Source of the DNA: JAJRZX01 sp964407495
GTDB taxonomy: Bacteria; Desulfobacterota; GWC2-55-46; JADFVP01
NCBI GenBank assembly: GCA_964407495.1
Contig: CAYOVP010000004.1
Span: forward strand, 1-64,000
Length of the DNA: 64,000 nucleotides
Direction of reading: 5' to 3'
The first letter of the stretch is position 1; every line of letters begins with the position of its first letter. Made by a program: the position numbers and the translations under genes. Positions 61,018-64,000 of the stretch are shown here, in pieces. The notes under the pieces are model-generated. The model searched no databases. It saw only the letters and a program-made list of their open reading frames with translations, and had not been told where the DNA came from.

Positions 61018-62114
61018 GCAAAAAAACACCCCTCGTAAGCGTCATCATCATACACTACGGAGAGGCCGGTATACTCTCAGAGTGCCTCGCCTCGCTGAAG
61101 TTCATAAAGCACCCGAACGTGGAGTTCATAGTCCTTTCCAACTCCCCGCGAGGCAGCGCCCTTGATGCCATAATCTCTGCTCACCCGGACAAAAGATTCA
61201 TCTTTAGAGAGACCAACACAGGTTACGCCGGTGGTTGCAACAGGGCCGTGGAGGCGGCCCGTGGAAAATACGTCTTCATACTCAATAACGACGTAACCCT
61301 TGACTCCGACGCTCTTTCGCCCCTTCTGAAGGTATTGGAGGCAGACGGGAAGATAGCCCTCGCACAGCCCAAAATCCTCTCCATGCGAGAGCCGGAGCGC
61401 TTCGAGTACTCAGGGGCCGCTGGAGGGCTCATGGACAGATACGGCTATCCCTTTGCCGCTGGAAGGATTTTCAATGAGATAGAACGGGACACTGGTCAGT
61501 ACGAGGAGATGACGGAAATTTTCTGGGCCTCAGGGGCCGCGCTCTTCGCCAGAAAAGATATCATAGAGAGAGCAGGGCTCATGGACGAGAGTTTCTTTGC
61601 CTATATGGAAGAAATCGACCTTGCCTGGCGCCTACACCTCATGGGCTTCAAGGTCGTATACGTCCCAGAGGCGCGCGTCTTTCACCTCGGAAGCCCCAAC
61701 ATGGACAGAAAGAGCGCCCGCCACCTCTACCTCAACCACAGGAACAACCTCGTAATGGTCCTCAAGAACTACTCGGCAGCCTCGCTCCTTCGTATCCTCC
61801 CCCAGAGGCTCGCCCTCGAGGGCGCGACAATACTCTATGGACTCATGAGAGAGAACCCGCAGCGCACCTGGGCCATCCTCAAGGCCATGCTTAACGTAAC
61901 CACGAACCTTGCTTCCATACTGAGAGATAGAAAAAGAGTCCAGGCACTTCGCACCGTGAACGACGAAGAGATACTGCGAAAGATGTTCAACGGCTCCATA
62001 GCCGTCGAGTACTTCATTAAAAAGAAGAAAACCACAGGAGAAATACGAGGGGCAGGGCCAAGGCCCTATCTGGGGAGAAAAAACAAGACAAGGGAGAGAG
62101 AAGTTAAAAGATAA
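61014..62114 (+). CDS. GT2 glycosyltransferase (rhamnosyl/galactofuranosyl-like)
   Basis: 366 residues. GT-A fold: VSVIIIHYGEAGILSECLAS, ETNTGYAGGCNRAVEAARGK, FILNNDVTLD (DxD-like) and SFFAYMEEIDLAWRLHLMGF as base region, a pattern common to rhamnosyl- and galactofuranosyltransferases. The C-terminal 100 residues are basic and partly helical, probably membrane-associated. It is the last gene of the plus-strand operon, followed by a hairpin at 62121-62150. Confidence 0.88.
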   Translation: MSKKTPLVSVIIIHYGEAGILSECLASLKFIKHPNVEFIVLSNSPRGSALDAIISAHPDKRFIFRETNTGYAGGCNRAVEAARGKYVFILNNDVTLDSDALSPLLKVLEADGKIALAQPKILSMREPERFEYSGAAGGLMDRYGYPFAAGRIFNEIERDTGQYEEMTEIFWASGAALFARKDIIERAGLMDESFFAYMEEIDLAWRLHLMGFKVVYVPEARVFHLGSPNMDRKSARHLYLNHRNNLVMVLKNYSAASLLRILPQRLALEGATILYGLMRENPQRTWAILKAMLNVTTNLASILRDRKRVQALRTVNDEEILRKMFNGSIAVEYFIKKKKTTGEIRGAGPRPYLGRKNKTREREVKR

Positions 62115-62120
62115 AAAAAC

Positions 62121-62150
62121 CTTACTTTCTTTTGGAAAAAAGAAAGTAAG
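62121..62150 (+). terminator. Terminator-like inverted repeat after the plus-strand operon
   Basis: 13-bp inverted repeat CTTACTTTCTTTT / AAAAGAAAGTAAG with a short loop, 7 nt after the last stop codon. It is AT-rich and lacks a T tract after the stem, so it may act together with the stronger hairpin at 62300-62337. Confidence 0.5.
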
Positions 62151-62299
62151 ACAAAGAAAACCAGTATGGTTACAGTCCGCCTCTCACAATAAGAACATGA
62201 GCAACACGCCGCCCACCCGCAGGGCAAAGCAAGACAAAGAAAAACAGTCTGGGTGCGGCCCCTCTGCCAATGGAGGCGCGCCCCTGACTGCGAGGCAAA

Positions 62300-62337
62300 A
62301 AAAGACCTGGCCCCTCTCTTCCGGGGCCAGGTCTTTT
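62300..62337. terminator. Bidirectional rho-independent terminator
   Basis: Perfect 15-bp stem AAAAGACCTGGCCCC / GGGGCCAGGTCTTTT with an 8-nt loop, A tract on one side and T tract on the other, between converging genes. It would end both the plus-strand glycan operon and the minus-strand SBBP gene. Confidence 0.9.
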
Positions 62338-62370
62338 CACTTCTTTCCAGTATCCTCTCACTACTTCATG

Positions 62371-64000
62371 CTACTTCGAGAACCCGTTCTCAACGAGCCT
62401 CCATGACCTCATGGGCGCGCTGCCAGCAGTTACAGGCCCGAGGGCCGTAACATCGAAAGCAGAGTGCGCCTCGTCAACTATGACATGATAGGTGGGAAGA
62501 AGATAGGCGCCTACGAAGACGTTTAAGGTGTATGCTCCGAGGGGCGCACCGGCTGGCACACCATGGGTAAGATGCACTGCCTGAGAAGCCCCCGGCGCCA
62601 GGCAGAGATCCACCGGCCCGAAGAGCGCGCTGCTCGGCGGATAGGTGGAACCACCGGGCAGGGTCACATCCTCCCAGTACTGGAAACACTGCTGAGTAGT
62701 CGTGGTGTTCAAAGCCGTCACCTGGTACCCGAATGTCGAGCCGGCTACCACGGATGCAGCGTCCGGTACGACCGCGATAGTCACCACAGGCAGAGGCGCA
62801 TCGCTAATCTTGAACACAAAGGAATCGGCAACACCGTTCAGGGCGGCCTGTACCTCGTTAACGATCGGAAAATCCGCTGACTCGGTATACCCCGTCACGT
62901 ATGCGCCTCCGGCGCTGTCCAGGGCAAGGCCAGATGCCTGTTCGGTCTGGGCCCCGCCATGAAAGGTGGAAAAGAGAAGGGAAGAAGCAGAGGCGTCCAT
63001 CTTGGCCACAAAGACGTCGTCCAGGCCACCAAAGGTGCCCTGTACGGGGTTGACGGTGGGAAAATCGGCCGAAGAGGTATAGCCGGCTACAGTGGCCACG
63101 CCAGAGGCATCCACTGCTACAGCGCTGGCGCCGTCAGAGGTGGTCCCTCCGAGATAGGTCGAGAAGAGGAGGGATGACGTCGTGGTGTCTATCTTCGAGA
63201 CAAAGGCGTCGTACCACCCTGCGTTGGCGGCCTGGATGGGGTTCACGACGGGGAAATCGGTCGATGAGGTCGAACCTGCGACATAGAGCATACCAGCACT
63301 GTCCAGGGCCAGTCCCGGTGCGTCGTCACCGCCGCTTCCGCCGAGAAAGGTGGAGAAGAGGAGCGTTGAGCCCGTGGGGTCTATCTTGGCCACAAAGGCA
63401 TCGGACCATGAGCCGCCAAAGAGCGACTGAATGGGGTTCACGAGGGGAAAGTCCGGCGAGGACGTGTACCCGCTCAGATAGACCGTGCCAGTAGAGTCAA
63501 CGACAATGCCCTCACCATTATCACTGTCAACTCCACCGAGGTACGTGGAGTACACGAGGGAAGAACCAGAGGGGTCTATCTTTGTTACAAAGACGTCGTC
63601 AACACCGCCGAAGGCGCCCTGAAGGGGGTTCATGAGCGGAAAGTCAGGCGACGACGTATACCCCGTGACATAGGCCGCGCCCGTAGAGTCGACGGCTATG
63701 GCATAGACGTCATCAACATCGAAACCGCCGAGGTAGGTAGAGTACACTATGGACGAGCCCGTTGGGTCTATCTTGGCCACAAATCCGTCATAGGACCCGC
63801 CCATCGTTCCCTGTACGGGCCCTACGAGGGGAAAGTCGGGCGAAAAGGTCTGCCCCGCGATATAGACGGCGCCAGCAGAGTCGAGGGCTAAGGAAGAGGC
63901 GTAATCAAAGTCCGAACCACCGAAATAAGTGGAGTAGACGACGAAGGTGCCCGTTGGGTCTATCTTGGTGACAAAGGCGTCGGAAAGTCCTCCATAAACA
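62371..64000 (-). CDS. Secreted SBBP beta-propeller repeat protein (5' end beyond the window)
   Basis: At least 542 residues; the frame stays open to the window edge, so the N-terminus and any signal peptide are missing. It consists of SBBP-type repeats of about 63 residues, each with a core like DAFVAKIDPTGSSLLFSTYL followed by GG, and a TGYTSSPDFPxxNPxQ turn. Five full repeats and a partial one are visible. A C-terminal domain of about 130 residues (from VVTIAVVPDAASVVAGSTFG) is beta-rich and similar in pattern to the C-terminal domain of the S8 protease at 15429. Such proteins are extracellular or surface-bound; function unknown. A terminator follows its stop. Confidence 0.9.
   Translation of the reverse strand, partial: VYGGLSDAFVTKIDPTGTFVVYSTYFGGSDFDYASSLALDSAGAVYIAGQTFSPDFPLVGPVQGTMGGSYDGFVAKIDPTGSSIVYSTYLGGFDVDDVYAIAVDSTGAAYVTGYTSSPDFPLMNPLQGAFGGVDDVFVTKIDPSGSSLVYSTYLGGVDSDNGEGIVVDSTGTVYLSGYTSSPDFPLVNPIQSLFGGSWSDAFVAKIDPTGSTLLFSTFLGGSGGDDAPGLALDSAGMLYVAGSTSSTDFPVVNPIQAANAGWYDAFVSKIDTTTSSLLFSTYLGGTTSDGASAVAVDASGVATVAGYTSSADFPTVNPVQGTFGGLDDVFVAKMDASASSLLFSTFHGGAQTEQASGLALDSAGGAYVTGYTESADFPIVNEVQAALNGVADSFVFKISDAPLPVVTIAVVPDAASVVAGSTFGYQVTALNTTTTQQCFQYWEDVTLPGGSTYPPSSALFGPVDLCLAPGASQAVHLTHGVPAGAPLGAYTLNVFVGAYLLPTYHVIVDEAHSAFDVTALGPVTAGSAPMRSWRLVENGFSK
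62960..64000 (-). repeat. Tandem SBBP repeats of about 189 bp
   Basis: Repeating units of roughly 189-192 bp encode the SBBP blades. The units nearest the window edge are the most alike (repeated GTAGAGTCGAC-type and CCCGTTGGGTCTATCTT-type segments), with divergence increasing toward the 3' end of the gene. The array continues past position 64000. Confidence 0.85.

Noticed and set aside
62960..64000. Regular repeats considered as a CRISPR-like array
   Set aside because: The period of about 189 bp is in frame and encodes SBBP blades; there are no short identical repeats with unique spacers.

Overview
The window is from a Gram-negative (diderm) bacterium with a G+C content that looks to be in the high 50s. 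Diderm status follows from a complete secretin-based type II secretion locus, a Wza-type export protein, GT9 heptosyltransferase-like enzymes and a Wzm/Wzt transporter. No housekeeping gene, rRNA or tRNA is present, so the lineage stays open. The gene style (many AGG arginine codons, TTG/GTG starts, alkaline-phosphatase-superfamily enzymes among glycosyltransferases, YfhO and SBBP proteins) suggests an uncultivated deltaproteobacterial-like group, at low confidence. I see no insertion sequences, prophage, CRISPR array or replication origin.

Region 1 (6-15050, minus strand) looks like one long operon. It starts at a good sigma70-type promoter near 15023-15050 and ends at a perfect 16-bp terminator at 6-40. 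Order of transcription: a phosphodiesterase-superfamily enzyme, cysD and cysN (ATP sulfurylase, making APS), then the type II secretion genes gspG-H-I-J-K-L-M-C-D-E-F. This is a circularly permuted order compared with the textbook C-to-M order, with no prepilin peptidase in the window. Region 2 (15384-17396) is a single secreted subtilisin-like protease, plausibly a client of that secretion system.

Region 3 (17397-44578, minus strand) is a large exopolysaccharide/O-antigen locus. From upstream to downstream it holds: a PAS-LuxR regulator; a nucleotidyltransferase-like/phosphoglycosyltransferase fusion that probably starts glycan assembly on undecaprenyl phosphate; a Wza-type export protein; a NodU-type carbamoyltransferase; a Wzz chain-length protein; two small membrane proteins; a Wzx flippase; and then a tightly overlapping run of two phosphodiesterases, two GT9 enzymes, a PIG-L deacetylase, a GNAT enzyme, GT4 enzymes (one split by a frameshift at a T9 run), a GT2-GT4 fusion, a GH39-like hydrolase and a Wzy/O-antigen ligase-like protein. 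Four sigma70-like promoters can be read in the gaps of this region.

Region 4 (44641-62150, plus strand) diverges from the regulator. It is an 11-gene operon with overlapping or near-overlapping genes: methyltransferase, GT39-like/TPR protein, Wzm and Wzt ABC transporter, a second methyltransferase with a coiled coil, GT4, GT2, a 1217-residue GT4/sulfatase-like fusion, a DPM1-like synthase, a YfhO-like protein and a last GT2. The locus thus carries both a Wzx/Wzy-type and an ABC-type export route. A roughly 125-residue beta-rich domain appears to recur in three enzymes of this operon (four copies), which is the least explained feature of the window. Region 5 (62371-64000, minus strand, cut by the window edge) is a secreted SBBP beta-propeller protein. 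Its C-terminal domain resembles that of the region 2 protease.
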